DNA of 64,000 nt from CAYLJJ01 sp964384025 (GCA_964384025.1 CAYLJJ010000001.1:62001-126000), one strand, 5' to 3'; shown: positions 41,493 through 50,839, numbered from the stretch's first letter. The notes: generated by a model not told the origin, from the letters alone. A program made the numbers and translations.

Positions 41493-42620
41493 TTGACGTT
41501 TCTCCTCTCTGCACTGCTCCTCAGCCCTCCCTCAAAGATCCCCTATGAGACTCTGGATCTCTTCCTTGAGTCCTACGGTCTGCTCCGCAGCCGTTATGTC
41601 GATCCTGTGGATGAAGAGGAGCTGCTTCTGGCTGCAGTGAGGGGGATGCTCAGCAGCTTAGATCCCCACTCAGAGCTACTGGATCCAAAAGCGCTCTTAG
41701 AATTTAGAGAAGATCGTCGTGGGCGTTACGGGGGCTTGGGCCTTGAACTGCGCTTGGATGGAGAGCAGATCAGAGTGCAACGTGTATTCCCTGAGAGCCC
41801 CGCTGCCGCTGCTGGAATATTGAGAGGAGATCGTCTTATCTCCATCGAAGAGCAGGTGCTTGCTCCAGAGAACTTTAGATCCCTCCTTAAAAGCTTGAGA
41901 GGTCCGTTAGGCAGCTCTGTTCAGTTGAAGATCCAACGGGGAGAAGCACAGCCGATCTCATCGACTCTGGAGCGCGCGCTGATCCAGATAAAGAGCGTCA
42001 GGGCCTTGCAACTCTCTCCCTCACTGGGGCTCTTTCAGCTTCTCGTTCTTCAAGAGGGCAGCACTCTGGAGTTTAGAGACGCCTATGACGCTCTGAGAGA
42101 GGAGATGGAGTTGAGCGCCATGATCCTTGACCTCAGGGGTTGTCCGGGAGGCCTCGTCAGTGAAGGAGTAGGTCTGGCTGACCTCTTCTTGGAGGAGGGG
42201 CTCATCGTCTCTGTGCGTGGGCGGCAGAGGAAGCGAAGCTGGAGCGCTTCTTCTCCTGGGACCCTCCCTCCCTTACCGATGATCGTCCTGATCGATGCAG
42301 AGACGGCCAGCTCAGCAGAGCTGTTGGCAGGGGCCTTACAAGATCATGGACGAGCGCAGCTCTTGGGAGAGCGAAGCTATGGAAAAGCTTCTGTTCAGCT
42401 GCTTTTGCCCCTCTCAAAAGGCTACGCCCTCAAGCTGAGCATCGCTCACTACTTTCGACCCTCAGGACGCTCTCTTCATCAGAGAGGACTTCAGCCTGAT
42501 TTCCCTATGGAGAGGCTCGACAAAGGTCTCTCTTTTGCGGAGGATGACCCCCGCTCAGACCCCTGGTTGATTCGCGCTGGCGAACTCCTTCAACCCACTC
42601 TTCAGGCTAGGAAACCATGA
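41493..42620 (+). CDS. S41-family C-terminal processing peptidase
   Basis: 375 residues, TTG start two bases after the previous stop. A short N-terminal hydrophobic segment is followed by the helical cap (about 17-70), a PDZ domain (about 77-155) with G-G-L-G-L-E and P-A-A-A-A-G-I-L-R-G-D, and the protease core with D-L-R-G-C-P-G-G (213-220). The catalytic Ser is S274 (T-A-S-S-A-E) and Lys K298 (S-Y-G-K-A). Such periplasmic CtpA/Prc enzymes trim C-termini of envelope proteins and regulate peptidoglycan hydrolases. The overlap with the divergent deacetylase gene matches the envC-ctpA-yibQ type grouping, though envC is not here. Confidence 0.9.
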   Translation: MTFLLSALLLSPPSKIPYETLDLFLESYGLLRSRYVDPVDEEELLLAAVRGMLSSLDPHSELLDPKALLEFREDRRGRYGGLGLELRLDGEQIRVQRVFPESPAAAAGILRGDRLISIEEQVLAPENFRSLLKSLRGPLGSSVQLKIQRGEAQPISSTLERALIQIKSVRALQLSPSLGLFQLLVLQEGSTLEFRDAYDALREEMELSAMILDLRGCPGGLVSEGVGLADLFLEEGLIVSVRGRQRKRSWSASSPGTLPPLPMIVLIDAETASSAELLAGALQDHGRAQLLGERSYGKASVQLLLPLSKGYALKLSIAHYFRPSGRSLHQRGLQPDFPMERLDKGLSFAEDDPRSDPWLIRAGELLQPTLQARKP

Positions 42621-43642
42621 GGCAGCTCCTCTTCTCCCTCTTCCTGCTCCTCTTTGGCCTGCTCCTGGGGATCTACACAGAGCGGCTCTTCCTCTCTTCG
42701 CCGCTCCCTCAGCAAAAAGAGCAGATCAAGAGCAGCCCTCCGCAACCCATCGATCCAGAAGAGGCCCGCGACCTCGTCATCGAGACCCTGGGGTCTCAGC
42801 TCTCTGAGAATCAGGTGGAACATGGGCTCTACCCCCTGAGGGGTGCAGGGCGGGAGTTGGGAGAGAGCCTCGCTCTGATCAGCTTCCCCTGCTCCAGGGC
42901 GGGCTGTGATGCCTTCCTAAAGCCTCTAGAGGCACAGGCTCGGAGACGTGGGTTTCAGTTGATTCACCCTCAGGGGGGTGACCGTCCTGGGCGACCTCTC
43001 TATCGCGCTCTGCTTCAGAAAGAGAGGCCTGCGCTGGCACTGCGGTTGCTCCCCAGCGGCCCTCTCTTGACCGTGGTGATCACCGGCCTGGAGAGGGAGG
43101 AGCACCTCAAGTTTCTTTTGAGGCTCGACCCTGAGATCACCGTCGCCCTCAGAGCGCAGACAAAGCAGGCCCCTCTCTTGGCTCGTCGTTTGGAGGCGGA
43201 GGGTCGAGAGTTTATCCTCCAGCTTGGAGGGGGCAGCCCCAGCGCCCTTATTCAGCGACTTCAAGCCTCTCTCCAGCGGTTCCCAGGCGCAGCGGGCTTG
43301 GGCCAAGGTCCTCCTCTGAGCGGCTCTAGATCTCATATGAGCGCGCTGCTGAAGGTCCTCAAGGAGGAGGGGCGTCTCTTCCTAGACTATGGAGGACCTG
43401 CCTCTGTCGCCGAGGCTACAGCGATCGCCTTGGGGCTCAGACGAGCCAGTGCCAGTCATCATCTGAGCTCAGATGATTTTGAGCTGCGCTTGAGGGATGT
43501 AGAAGCCGCCCTCATGCTGGAGGGTCGCGCCCTGCTCTTGGTCCCCGCCGAGGCTCGAACCCTGGGCACGCTGCCCTCCTGGTTGGAGAGCCTCAGGACT
43601 CAAGGGATCCAGCTCCTACGCCTCTCTGAGGTCGTGCTTTGA
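42617..43642 (+). CDS. Divergent polysaccharide deacetylase (YibQ-like)
   Basis: 341 residues. An N-terminal membrane anchor or signal (about 5-25) and a linker precede a domain (about 145-341) of the divergent polysaccharide deacetylase family: V-V-I-T-G-L near the start of the barrel, L-L-A-R-R-L-E-A-E-G-R-E-F-I-L-Q, a diverged acidic/His region, F-L-D-Y-G and a final R-L-S-E-V. Several canonical metal-binding His/Asp residues are not obvious; the expected D-D of the first motif reads T-G, so activity is uncertain. It is coupled (ATGA) to the S41 peptidase, a conserved envelope pairing. Confidence 0.75.
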   Translation: MRQLLFSLFLLLFGLLLGIYTERLFLSSPLPQQKEQIKSSPPQPIDPEEARDLVIETLGSQLSENQVEHGLYPLRGAGRELGESLALISFPCSRAGCDAFLKPLEAQARRRGFQLIHPQGGDRPGRPLYRALLQKERPALALRLLPSGPLLTVVITGLEREEHLKFLLRLDPEITVALRAQTKQAPLLARRLEAEGREFILQLGGGSPSALIQRLQASLQRFPGAAGLGQGPPLSGSRSHMSALLKVLKEEGRLFLDYGGPASVAEATAIALGLRRASASHHLSSDDFELRLRDVEAALMLEGRALLLVPAEARTLGTLPSWLESLRTQGIQLLRLSEVVL

Positions 43643-43707
43643 GCTTGGATCGAGCCCCTGGATGTGCTAGGAGAGAGTGCTCGGTCACGGTCAGGCTGGG
43701 GGAATAA

Positions 43708-45435
43708 ATGCTTCGATTGGTGATAGAGGATGATGAAGGCAAGACGACCGTTGTGCCCCTCATTCGTGATGAGATCACCATCGGTCGCAAAGATGGAAAC
43801 ACGATCCGCCTGACGGAACGCAATGTCTCTCGCCGCCACGCTCGACTCTTCCGCACCGGGGATAACGGGAATTTTACTGTTTTCTTAGAGGATTTAGATA
43901 GTTATAACGGCGTTCATCTCAATGGGGATCATGTCCAGGGTAAGTGTACAGTCCAACCAGGCGATCTGATCCAGATAGGGGATTACTCCCTGGCGCTGAG
44001 GGTGGATCAGTCCAACCTCAGGGATGCTCAAACCCAGGTTGAAGCTCAAGCTCCTCCGGGAATCGGAGAGGTTGAGCTGCTCCCCCTTGATGAACAAGCA
44101 CGGCTTGTCGTTGTCTCCAGCAACTTGGCTGGGACAACCTTCTTTGTTGATCGTCCTGAGGTGATCATTGGTCGTATAGATGAGAACGATCTGGTGGTCA
44201 ATCACCGCTCTATCTCCAGAAATCACGCCAAGATCATCGTCCGAGAAGGGGCCTTCACCATTGTAGATCTGGCCTCCTCCAACGGAGTCCAAGTCAACGG
44301 CGACAACTATGGGACCGCCTCTCTGATCAATGGAGATATCGTCGAGTTGGGTCAGGTCAAGATGCGATACTGCGCGCCTGGCGATGACTATACCTTCACT
44401 CGAGCTGATATTGAGGATGTGGAGTTGGATGGAGGACCCAGCACTGCCAAGCTGGTTCTGATCGCTCTGATTCTCGTCGCTGTCGCGGTGGTGGCTTTTC
44501 TGGGCGTACGCAAATGGAACCGCTCCTCCTCACCCGGCCCCAGTCCTCAAATTCAGGTGCCCAAACAGCCCAAAGCCCAAAGCGATTTTGACAGCAAAGT
44601 TCTATTGGATGAGGGACAGGAGCATCTAAAAGCCCTGCGTTGGAGAGAGGCGGAGCGAGCCTTTGAACGTATCATTCAAACTGAGCCTCAACATGAAGAG
44701 GCGCTGCGTCTCGATAAAATCGCTCGTCAAGAGAACAGCAACCAAGAGCGCCTCAGCAAACTCCGAAAAGAGGTGGAGGCGCAGCAATGGAGTGAAGCAT
44801 ACTTCCTCTTTACTGAGTTTGCTCGAGACAGCGTCTACTTCTCTGAGGTCTCGGAGATGCGCTCAGAGATCGAAGAGGGCTTCGCTCAGAGTGAACTGGA
44901 GCGGGGTCGGGATCTGATCACATATCAGGATCTAGAGGGAGCGGGTAATCTTCAGCTCTCTCTGGCTCAAAAACCCTTCGCTCAAAAACAGGCCAAGCTC
45001 CTCAATGAGGAGATCAAGACCGCTGCTCAAGCACAACTCAAAACCAACAAGCTTGTTCGCAGATCTCGATCAATTCCAAAAGCCTCTCGCAGGCGTCCTG
45101 CACCCAAGCCCGATCTAGAGCCAGAGCCTCCCTCTGATCCTGAGCATCCTGCCGTCGATGAAGAAGAGGAGTATGACAAAGTGATGGATCAGGCGATGTC
45201 CCTCTTTATCCAAGGCAAACGCAATCAAGCCGCCGAGTTCTTTGAGCGGGCCCAGCGCCTCAAGCCGGGGGCAAAAGAAGCCCACGCTCGTCTCTGTGCC
45301 ATCTATCCCACCATGGGCCGTCTTAAGCGTGCTCTCTTTCACTGTAAGAGAAATCTCAAGATTGAGAACGATCCCAGTCACCGAAAAAACCTCAAACGGA
45401 TCATTGAGGGTTTGGAGCGTGAGCTGGATCTCTAG
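43708..45435 (+). CDS. Membrane protein with two FHA domains and C-terminal TPRs
   Basis: 575 residues. FHA domain 1 (about 1-95) carries G-R-K-D-G-N-T-I and S-R-R-H-A-R-L; FHA domain 2 (about 125-225) carries G-R-I-D-E-N-D-L and S-R-N-H-A-K-I, so both phosphothreonine sites are intact. A transmembrane helix (about 247-268) leads to a helical TPR-like region (about 285-430), a basic and acidic low-complexity linker (about 445-490), and a final TPR pair (490-575). The FHA domains are cytoplasmic; the TPR part lies across the membrane unless the helix is a hairpin. It probably relays kinase signals to the envelope. It is convergent with the kinase operon. Confidence 0.85.
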   Translation: MLRLVIEDDEGKTTVVPLIRDEITIGRKDGNTIRLTERNVSRRHARLFRTGDNGNFTVFLEDLDSYNGVHLNGDHVQGKCTVQPGDLIQIGDYSLALRVDQSNLRDAQTQVEAQAPPGIGEVELLPLDEQARLVVVSSNLAGTTFFVDRPEVIIGRIDENDLVVNHRSISRNHAKIIVREGAFTIVDLASSNGVQVNGDNYGTASLINGDIVELGQVKMRYCAPGDDYTFTRADIEDVELDGGPSTAKLVLIALILVAVAVVAFLGVRKWNRSSSPGPSPQIQVPKQPKAQSDFDSKVLLDEGQEHLKALRWREAERAFERIIQTEPQHEEALRLDKIARQENSNQERLSKLRKEVEAQQWSEAYFLFTEFARDSVYFSEVSEMRSEIEEGFAQSELERGRDLITYQDLEGAGNLQLSLAQKPFAQKQAKLLNEEIKTAAQAQLKTNKLVRRSRSIPKASRRRPAPKPDLEPEPPSDPEHPAVDEEEEYDKVMDQAMSLFIQGKRNQAAEFFERAQRLKPGAKEAHARLCAIYPTMGRLKRALFHCKRNLKIENDPSHRKNLKRIIEGLERELDL

Positions 45436-45459
45436 CTTTACTTTGCGGGTTAGAGATCC
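45426..45459. terminator. Perfect 9-bp inverted repeat across two convergent stop codons
   Basis: GGATCTCTA at 45426-45434 pairs perfectly with TAGAGATCC at 45451-45459, with a 16-base loop. The repeat spans the stop codons of both the double-FHA gene and the convergent LysM gene, only 14 bases apart. Its position fits a bidirectional transcription end, but there is no T-tract on either side, so termination would be weak or factor-assisted. Confidence 0.45.
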
Positions 45460-47513
45460 TCTTCAAGAGGTTTCCAACACAGACCCAAGATCAGACTGAG
45501 AGCAGGGCTCTGAGCGCTGACTCCAAAGAGAGCTCCTGTTGTCAACTCAAACCCAGAGGCCATCCATGCCAAGCTGGGACCCAAGCTGATGAGACGGATC
45601 CTCTCAGTCTGTTCCTCTCCAAAGGCGGTGTCAGCTTCAATCCCAAGAGAGAGCGCTCGCCAGAGATTGAACTCAAGACCGTAGCCTCCTGACCAGAGGG
45701 TGATGCTCTCATCCTCTAGACCCCTGATGTAGCCTTGGCGGAGCCGTAACGCAAAGCGATCTTGGCGTAGAGATCCCTCCAAACTGGGGAGGAAGCGCGC
45801 TCCGCTGTGATCATTGAGGGTCGGTGCCCAAACACTGAGATCAAGCGAGAGGCCCAAACCCCAGAAGGCGCTGCGCAGCAAACGCAGGCCTAAGCTTCCA
45901 AAGAGAGCACCCTCAGGCTCTTTGCTGACGAAGGGCTCTATACTGAAAGCATGAGCCGCTCTCACCATCAGGCGCTCATTAAAGAGGCTGAACCCTACAC
46001 CGAGGCTCGGCAGCGCAGGGCTGAAGTTTCCTGCGCTGTCCTCCGCGAGAGGAGCTTCTGCAACCCAGAGGTGGAGGCCCATACGCTGCTCATCTCTGAG
46101 GCTCAACCTACGCGGAGAGGGGATCGTGGCGAAGGCTGAAGAAAGAGCCCTGAGTGGATCGAGCTGTAGAGGTGTATACTCCTCTGTAAGCTTGGGAACT
46201 GCAGGCTCTTCAAGTTTACTCTCTTGCGGTTGGGAGCTTGGAGCGCTGGAACTCTGTGCAGGGAGCACCTCGATCTTGGGGCGCGCCAGGAGCTGTCTAC
46301 TTTTATCAACACAACTCAGCTTGAATTGGCCTGGCTCTTTGAATTGGAAGCGACGCGCCTTGGAGCCTAAATTTTGGGCACAGCTTACACCCTCGGGGGC
46401 TTCAATCCAGCTTCCCAGCGGCAACGGGCTGTTGCCCTTAATCTTGCTGCCGTCAGGAGCGGAGAACTCAAGACTCAGCAGCTTGATGGTTTTGATCGGG
46501 GAGGGTTTGCTCTCAAAGCCCTGCGCATCCAGAGCAGAGACTCGAGCATAATAGGTCCCCAGCGGCAAGCCACGGATTTCAAAGCGCTGCGTTGGAGCTG
46601 GGACCGTGGTGATCACCAGGATTTGGCTGCCATCGGGGGAACGAGCCAGCTCAACACGATAAGCCGAAGCCTTGGAGACGGGCTCCCAGCGCCCCCAGGC
46701 TTTGGGTTGCTCTCCAGACAGGTTCAAGAGCTGGCTGGGGCTGTCAAGAGACCAACTGGGGCTTGGAGGGAGAAGCTTTGGCTTACTGGGGCGCTGCCCC
46801 TGTTTGACTGAACTGCCCATACCGGCAACGACCTCGACTTTTCCTCTGCCCCGCTTGCCCTCCAGTTGGATCGGTTTTCCCGCATGGTTGGAGAGCCGCG
46901 TGGTGTTGACTTTGTCTACAGAGAGGAGGGCTTGCCCTTCGCCGAGATGAGTCTCAGCACTGGGAGAGGAGATCAGCAGCTTTGGTGTCCCCGCCAACTC
47001 TCCCAAGTGACTGCGCAAACTTCCTCGCGCCAGGGTGGCGCGGCTGCGCGTTCGAATTCGGCTGGTGGTAGGACCGAAGATGATCACGAGGGTGTCATGA
47101 TGCAGATGGATTTGAGCTTGGTTTTGAAAGGTGATCTCTGCAGTGCCGTTCTCTAGGGTGTTGATCCGCCAGCCTCGGTACAGCTCCTGATTGAGCTTCG
47201 CCTCCTGATAGACGGGGGCGTCTGTTGCCCGAGAGTTTACTTGGGGTTCCATCTCGGTGAGCTTGGCGTCTGGCTCAGGAGCAGGGAGCTGGAGACGCGA
47301 GCCCGGCTTGAGCTTGTGGGGCAGCTTAAAGCCAAGCTGGGGATTGTGGATATGTATCTTGTCCCAGGCCTTGGGATCTCCAAAACGCTCCTCTGCGATC
47401 TTGGAGCAGGTGTCTCCCGGTTTGACAATATATTCAAACAGTTTTGGTTTGGATTGGGCCTGTGTAGTGAGCAGGAACAGCAAGCTCAAGCTGAGTATCC
47501 CAGGGTAATTCAT
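45450..47513 (-). CDS. LysM-FecR-type protein with C-terminal outer-membrane barrel-like domain
   Basis: 687 residues. Signal peptide (1-21), LysM domain (about 26-75) with Y-I-V-K-P-G-D-T-C-S-K-I-A, and a FecR-like domain (about 108-235) with L-x-N-G-T-A-E-I and L-A-R-G-S-L-R. A fibronectin-III-like stretch follows (about 270-345), then another Ig-like stretch (350-420), a Ser/Pro linker, and a C-terminal 200 residues of alternating hydrophobic strands ending W-K-P-L-E, like an outer-membrane barrel. LysM binds peptidoglycan, so the protein could tie the outer membrane to the wall. Coupled to the kinase gene (ATGA). Confidence 0.75.
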   Translation of the reverse strand: MNYPGILSLSLLFLLTTQAQSKPKLFEYIVKPGDTCSKIAEERFGDPKAWDKIHIHNPQLGFKLPHKLKPGSRLQLPAPEPDAKLTEMEPQVNSRATDAPVYQEAKLNQELYRGWRINTLENGTAEITFQNQAQIHLHHDTLVIIFGPTTSRIRTRSRATLARGSLRSHLGELAGTPKLLISSPSAETHLGEGQALLSVDKVNTTRLSNHAGKPIQLEGKRGRGKVEVVAGMGSSVKQGQRPSKPKLLPPSPSWSLDSPSQLLNLSGEQPKAWGRWEPVSKASAYRVELARSPDGSQILVITTVPAPTQRFEIRGLPLGTYYARVSALDAQGFESKPSPIKTIKLLSLEFSAPDGSKIKGNSPLPLGSWIEAPEGVSCAQNLGSKARRFQFKEPGQFKLSCVDKSRQLLARPKIEVLPAQSSSAPSSQPQESKLEEPAVPKLTEEYTPLQLDPLRALSSAFATIPSPRRLSLRDEQRMGLHLWVAEAPLAEDSAGNFSPALPSLGVGFSLFNERLMVRAAHAFSIEPFVSKEPEGALFGSLGLRLLRSAFWGLGLSLDLSVWAPTLNDHSGARFLPSLEGSLRQDRFALRLRQGYIRGLEDESITLWSGGYGLEFNLWRALSLGIEADTAFGEEQTERIRLISLGPSLAWMASGFELTTGALFGVSAQSPALSLILGLCWKPLEEDL

Positions 47514-48790
47514 GAGCCTCCCCGGCGTTGTGCACGTCGAATGGTGCGTCGGCTGGCGCGAAGTAGATCCTCCAGCTTTAACGGCAGAGGCAGAACCTCG
47601 GCGATCCCAGCCCGGAGCAGCTCTGCGATGAGCTGAACATCCCCAGGCTTGATCGCCGCGATAACAGGGAGTCCGCTCTTCAAGCCTTGCTCTAAGAGCT
47701 CCTCCTGAGCGACCAGCACCGCTTGAGCTTCGCCGATCCCCTCTTCTAAAGGTTCAACGCTGATCCCGTTGCTACGTAACCCTGTAGACAGAGCTGCTTC
47801 CAGCTCACCTAGGAGGGCCAGGCGCAGCTGTCCTGGGGCCGGCTTAGGTTTGAGCAACTTATGAAACCCATGCTTGCTGGCGGTAAGCATCTGGGTTTCA
47901 CGACCAAGCTTCTGACCGCGCTCACACTCTCCCGCCTTCTCTATTTGCAGTTGAACCAACACAGCGCGAACATCGCTGGCGCTGGGACGCTGAGGAGCTG
48001 CTTTACGCAACATCCGCATGACAAGATCCTCCAGCGCGGAGGGCAGCTCTGCGCCTCTTTCGCTGGGAAGGGGGGGGACGAGACCCACATGCTTGCTGGC
48101 GATCTGAAAAATCGAACCTTCAAAGGGAGGAGCACCACAGAGCATCTCATAAAAAACACAGCCTAGAGAATAGAGATCGCTGGCGGTGGAGATCTGCATA
48201 TCTCCATAGAGCTGCTCAGGTGACATATAGGCGGGGGAGCCTATTATGCGCCCCTCGGTGGTCATCCGCCCTAAGACCTGGTGGTCGATGATATGAGCTA
48301 AGCCAAAGTCCAGGATCATCGGCTGCTCTTCACCATTTTGGCTTCGCTCTACGATGATATTCTCAGGTTTAAGATCTCGATGAATGATCCTCTGCTTATG
48401 AGCAGCGACGAGGGCATCTGCAAGTTGCCAACCCAGACGAATCATACGAGGCACATAGAGACCTCTTTCACGCTGGATGACCGATCCCAACTCCTCTCCT
48501 TTGAGGAGCGGCATAGCCATATAACTCAAGCCCCTATCACGACCAAAATCGTAGATCTCCACAGCGTTGGGGTGGCGAAAGAGGGCCGCGACCTGCGCCT
48601 CTCGCATAAAGCGCTCTTCAGCCTTTTTGCTCCCCACCACATGAGGCAAGAGGACCTTGAGGGCGATCTCACGACCGAGGACCTCATGTTGACAGCGGAA
48701 AACCGCGCCCATACCACCGCGACCGATCTCCTCGACCACCAAGTAGCGCTTCGCGATAATCATTCCCGGCTTTAGGAGTACCTCAGTCAC
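47510..48790 (-). CDS. Hanks-type Ser/Thr protein kinase with degenerate receiver-like C-terminus
   Basis: 426 residues. Kinase domain about 16-280: glycine loop G-R-G-G-M-G (23-28), Lys45, H-R-D139-L-K-P-E-N, D161-F-G, and S-P-A-Y-M-S-P-E-Q (185-193), all intact, so it should be active. There is no transmembrane helix. Residues about 320-420 follow the alternating beta-alpha pattern of a receiver domain (L-R-L-A-L-L, A-V-L-V-A, P-V-I-A-A-I-K, A-G-I-A-E-V-L), but the acidic pocket and phospho-acceptor Asp are missing. The GTG start overlaps the cyclase stop (GTGA). Likely partners are FHA proteins of this window. Confidence 0.88.
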   Translation of the reverse strand: MTEVLLKPGMIIAKRYLVVEEIGRGGMGAVFRCQHEVLGREIALKVLLPHVVGSKKAEERFMREAQVAALFRHPNAVEIYDFGRDRGLSYMAMPLLKGEELGSVIQRERGLYVPRMIRLGWQLADALVAAHKQRIIHRDLKPENIIVERSQNGEEQPMILDFGLAHIIDHQVLGRMTTEGRIIGSPAYMSPEQLYGDMQISTASDLYSLGCVFYEMLCGAPPFEGSIFQIASKHVGLVPPLPSERGAELPSALEDLVMRMLRKAAPQRPSASDVRAVLVQLQIEKAGECERGQKLGRETQMLTASKHGFHKLLKPKPAPGQLRLALLGELEAALSTGLRSNGISVEPLEEGIGEAQAVLVAQEELLEQGLKSGLPVIAAIKPGDVQLIAELLRAGIAEVLPLPLKLEDLLRASRRTIRRAQRRGGS

Positions 48791-50559
48791 AGCTTGACCT
48801 CATAAAGTCGCAGCTGCTCAGCACGACCGGCCAGTTCTCGCAACCCAAGATCTTGATACTCAAAGTCATCCCCAGCCGCTTGCTTGGTGGTTTCAGAGAT
48901 CAGGATCTGTTGGGGGCGGGCGATCATCTCTAGACGAGAGGCGACGTTGACGACATCACCAATCGCTGTGTATTCCATACGAGCCTCTGAGCCGACATTG
49001 CCAACGATCGCCTCACCGGAGTTGACCCCGACAGCCAACTGTAACTCCACTCCAAAGCGTGCTCGCCAACCTACGTTGCCGATCTCAAGCCAACGCATGA
49101 TATCTTCAGCCGCCTGGAGCGCTCGATAGGCATGATCCGCTTGAGGTTCAGGCGCTCCCCAAATCGCCATCACACAGTCCCCTAAGAACTTATCCACGGT
49201 TCCCCCGTGCCGAAAAATGATCTCGGTCAAAATGGTGAAGAGTTCATTGAGAATACCGACGACCTCTTCAGGCGCCAGACGTTCGGTGAGTGGGGTAAAA
49301 CCAACAACGTCAGCAAAGAGCACAGAGATGGGCATACGACACCCCCCCAGCGCCATGTTCTGTTCTCGTCGCACCACTTTATCTACCAGATCAGCGTTCA
49401 GATAACGGCCCAGATCCTTGCGAATCTCCAGCTCTTCACGGATACGCAGCTCAGAATTTTGCAGATCGGCGGCGGCGGTGCTCATCGCTTCTCCAAGGAT
49501 GGCCAGCTCATCACGAGTGTTGATGGTGACGCGACGCTCAAAGCGACGCTCAGCCAGATCTCGAGCAAAATCAGCCAAGCTTTGGAGCGGCGCGGTGAGC
49601 CGTCGAGAGAAGAAGATCGCCAAGAACAGGGCCAAAAATGTGGCTAAGGTCAAGGCGAAGATCAGAGTAACGCGCATCACTCCAAGGGAGCCATAAGCCA
49701 CCTCTCTAGGCTGCTGCACCACCACCAATAGAGGCAAGCTGGGTAGACCCACCGCCGCCGCTACAAACTCTCCCCTTGGAGAGTCATAGAGCTTAGAGAT
49801 GGTCAGGCCCGCTTCTAGAGCCTCAGTGCTGATCCCCTCCATGAGATCTCCAAGAGGGGCGGGTTCAAGTAACTCTCTCTCAGCTCCAGGTACCTGAGCC
49901 AGCAGGCGCCCTTTGAGATCGACCACCATCAGAGGATCTGGGAGTCCCCGTAGATGAGCCCCACTCAGCTCCGCCAAGCGTACAGCCAGCGGAGCAAGAT
50001 CGACGGTGCTGGCGAGGAAACCGGTGAGCTTCTCCCCCACATACAGGGGTAGAAGAAGCTTGAAGCTGACTCGCGCTCCCTGAGCGATGGGGGGAAGGGT
50101 CAACATTCCCTTTTGAGCCTCCCTTAGCTCCTCAGCGCTGAGCTGCTCGTCAAACTCTCCCGCTCTGGGGGTGGCTTGCTCCTGAGGGAGGATCTGATCG
50201 ATGAGGCCCCCTGTAGCGCTGTAGATCGCGACTCGTTGATCCCCCTGTCCTGAAACTAGGGCAAGGGCGACGCCCAGCCGCAACTCCTCGGGCTGCCCAA
50301 CATCTGTCAACGCAGCGGCGATGCCTTGGAGCGTCGTGCGGCAGCGCTCCACCTCAAACTCAGCTGCTTGAGCCAGATCAGAGGCCAACATGATGTGAAA
50401 CTCCTTGATTCCACTCTCTACGGCCTTAGCATTGATGTCCATAAGGAGCCAGCCCACAGAGAGAAGGGGGATGATGGCGAGGAAGCTTGCCATCAACATC
50501 AGCTTAAGTCGCAGCGGGACGTTTGCGGCTCTCTGTTCTCTGGGATCTTCAGCTTCCAC
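48787..50559 (-). CDS. Membrane-bound class III adenylate/guanylate cyclase with periplasmic sensor and HAMP
   Basis: About 590 residues from a GTG at 50559, chosen because GGAGG sits six bases upstream; an ATG at 50643 has no good site. A cytoplasmic stub, TM1 (about 18-38), a periplasmic Cache-like sensor (about 40-295), TM2 (about 300-322), HAMP (about 323-375) and a class III cyclase domain (about 410-590) follow. Metal Asp residues lie in F-A-D-V-V-G-F and L-G-D-C-V-M-A; the base-selecting Lys is in V-D-K-F, and Asp in A-I-G-D-V-V-N favours ATP. All catalytic residues are present, so it probably makes cAMP in response to a periplasmic signal. First of a three-gene coupled operon. Confidence 0.88.
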   Translation of the reverse strand: MEAEDPREQRAANVPLRLKLMLMASFLAIIPLLSVGWLLMDINAKAVESGIKEFHIMLASDLAQAAEFEVERCRTTLQGIAAALTDVGQPEELRLGVALALVSGQGDQRVAIYSATGGLIDQILPQEQATPRAGEFDEQLSAEELREAQKGMLTLPPIAQGARVSFKLLLPLYVGEKLTGFLASTVDLAPLAVRLAELSGAHLRGLPDPLMVVDLKGRLLAQVPGAERELLEPAPLGDLMEGISTEALEAGLTISKLYDSPRGEFVAAAVGLPSLPLLVVVQQPREVAYGSLGVMRVTLIFALTLATFLALFLAIFFSRRLTAPLQSLADFARDLAERRFERRVTINTRDELAILGEAMSTAAADLQNSELRIREELEIRKDLGRYLNADLVDKVVRREQNMALGGCRMPISVLFADVVGFTPLTERLAPEEVVGILNELFTILTEIIFRHGGTVDKFLGDCVMAIWGAPEPQADHAYRALQAAEDIMRWLEIGNVGWRARFGVELQLAVGVNSGEAIVGNVGSEARMEYTAIGDVVNVASRLEMIARPQQILISETTKQAAGDDFEYQDLGLRELAGRAEQLRLYEVKL

Positions 50560-50810
50560 CACGCTCCTCCGGACTGATTTCTCGCGCAAACTAACTCGTA
50601 AGACAGCAAGATGGGAGTGGGTGGGACAGGACAGGGGCAGCATCTGTCCAGATCCTGCTCATCTTTGATGCTCACTTTTGCTTGAAAGAGGGACTAAGTT
50701 GTGCTTGGAGGTGGCGGGTGACTCAGCTTTTAGGGCTTGGAGAATCGTTGTTTTTGCTCGATATTGGAGTCTCATTCTAGGCCCTGAAATGTTCAGAGCC
50801 ATAGCTTGTT

Positions 50811-50839
50811 TTGAAACAGAGCTTCAAACCAAGTACAAG
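50811..50839 (+). promoter_or_regulatory. Predicted sigma-70 promoter for the OmpA/TSP3 gene
   Basis: TTGAAA (50811-50816, five of six) is followed after 17 bases by TACAAG (50834-50839, four of six). Transcription would start near 50846, about 25 bases before the TTG at 50871, whose GGGAGG site is four bases upstream. This placement supports the internal TTG start over an earlier in-frame one that coincides with the -35 box. Confidence 0.5.
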
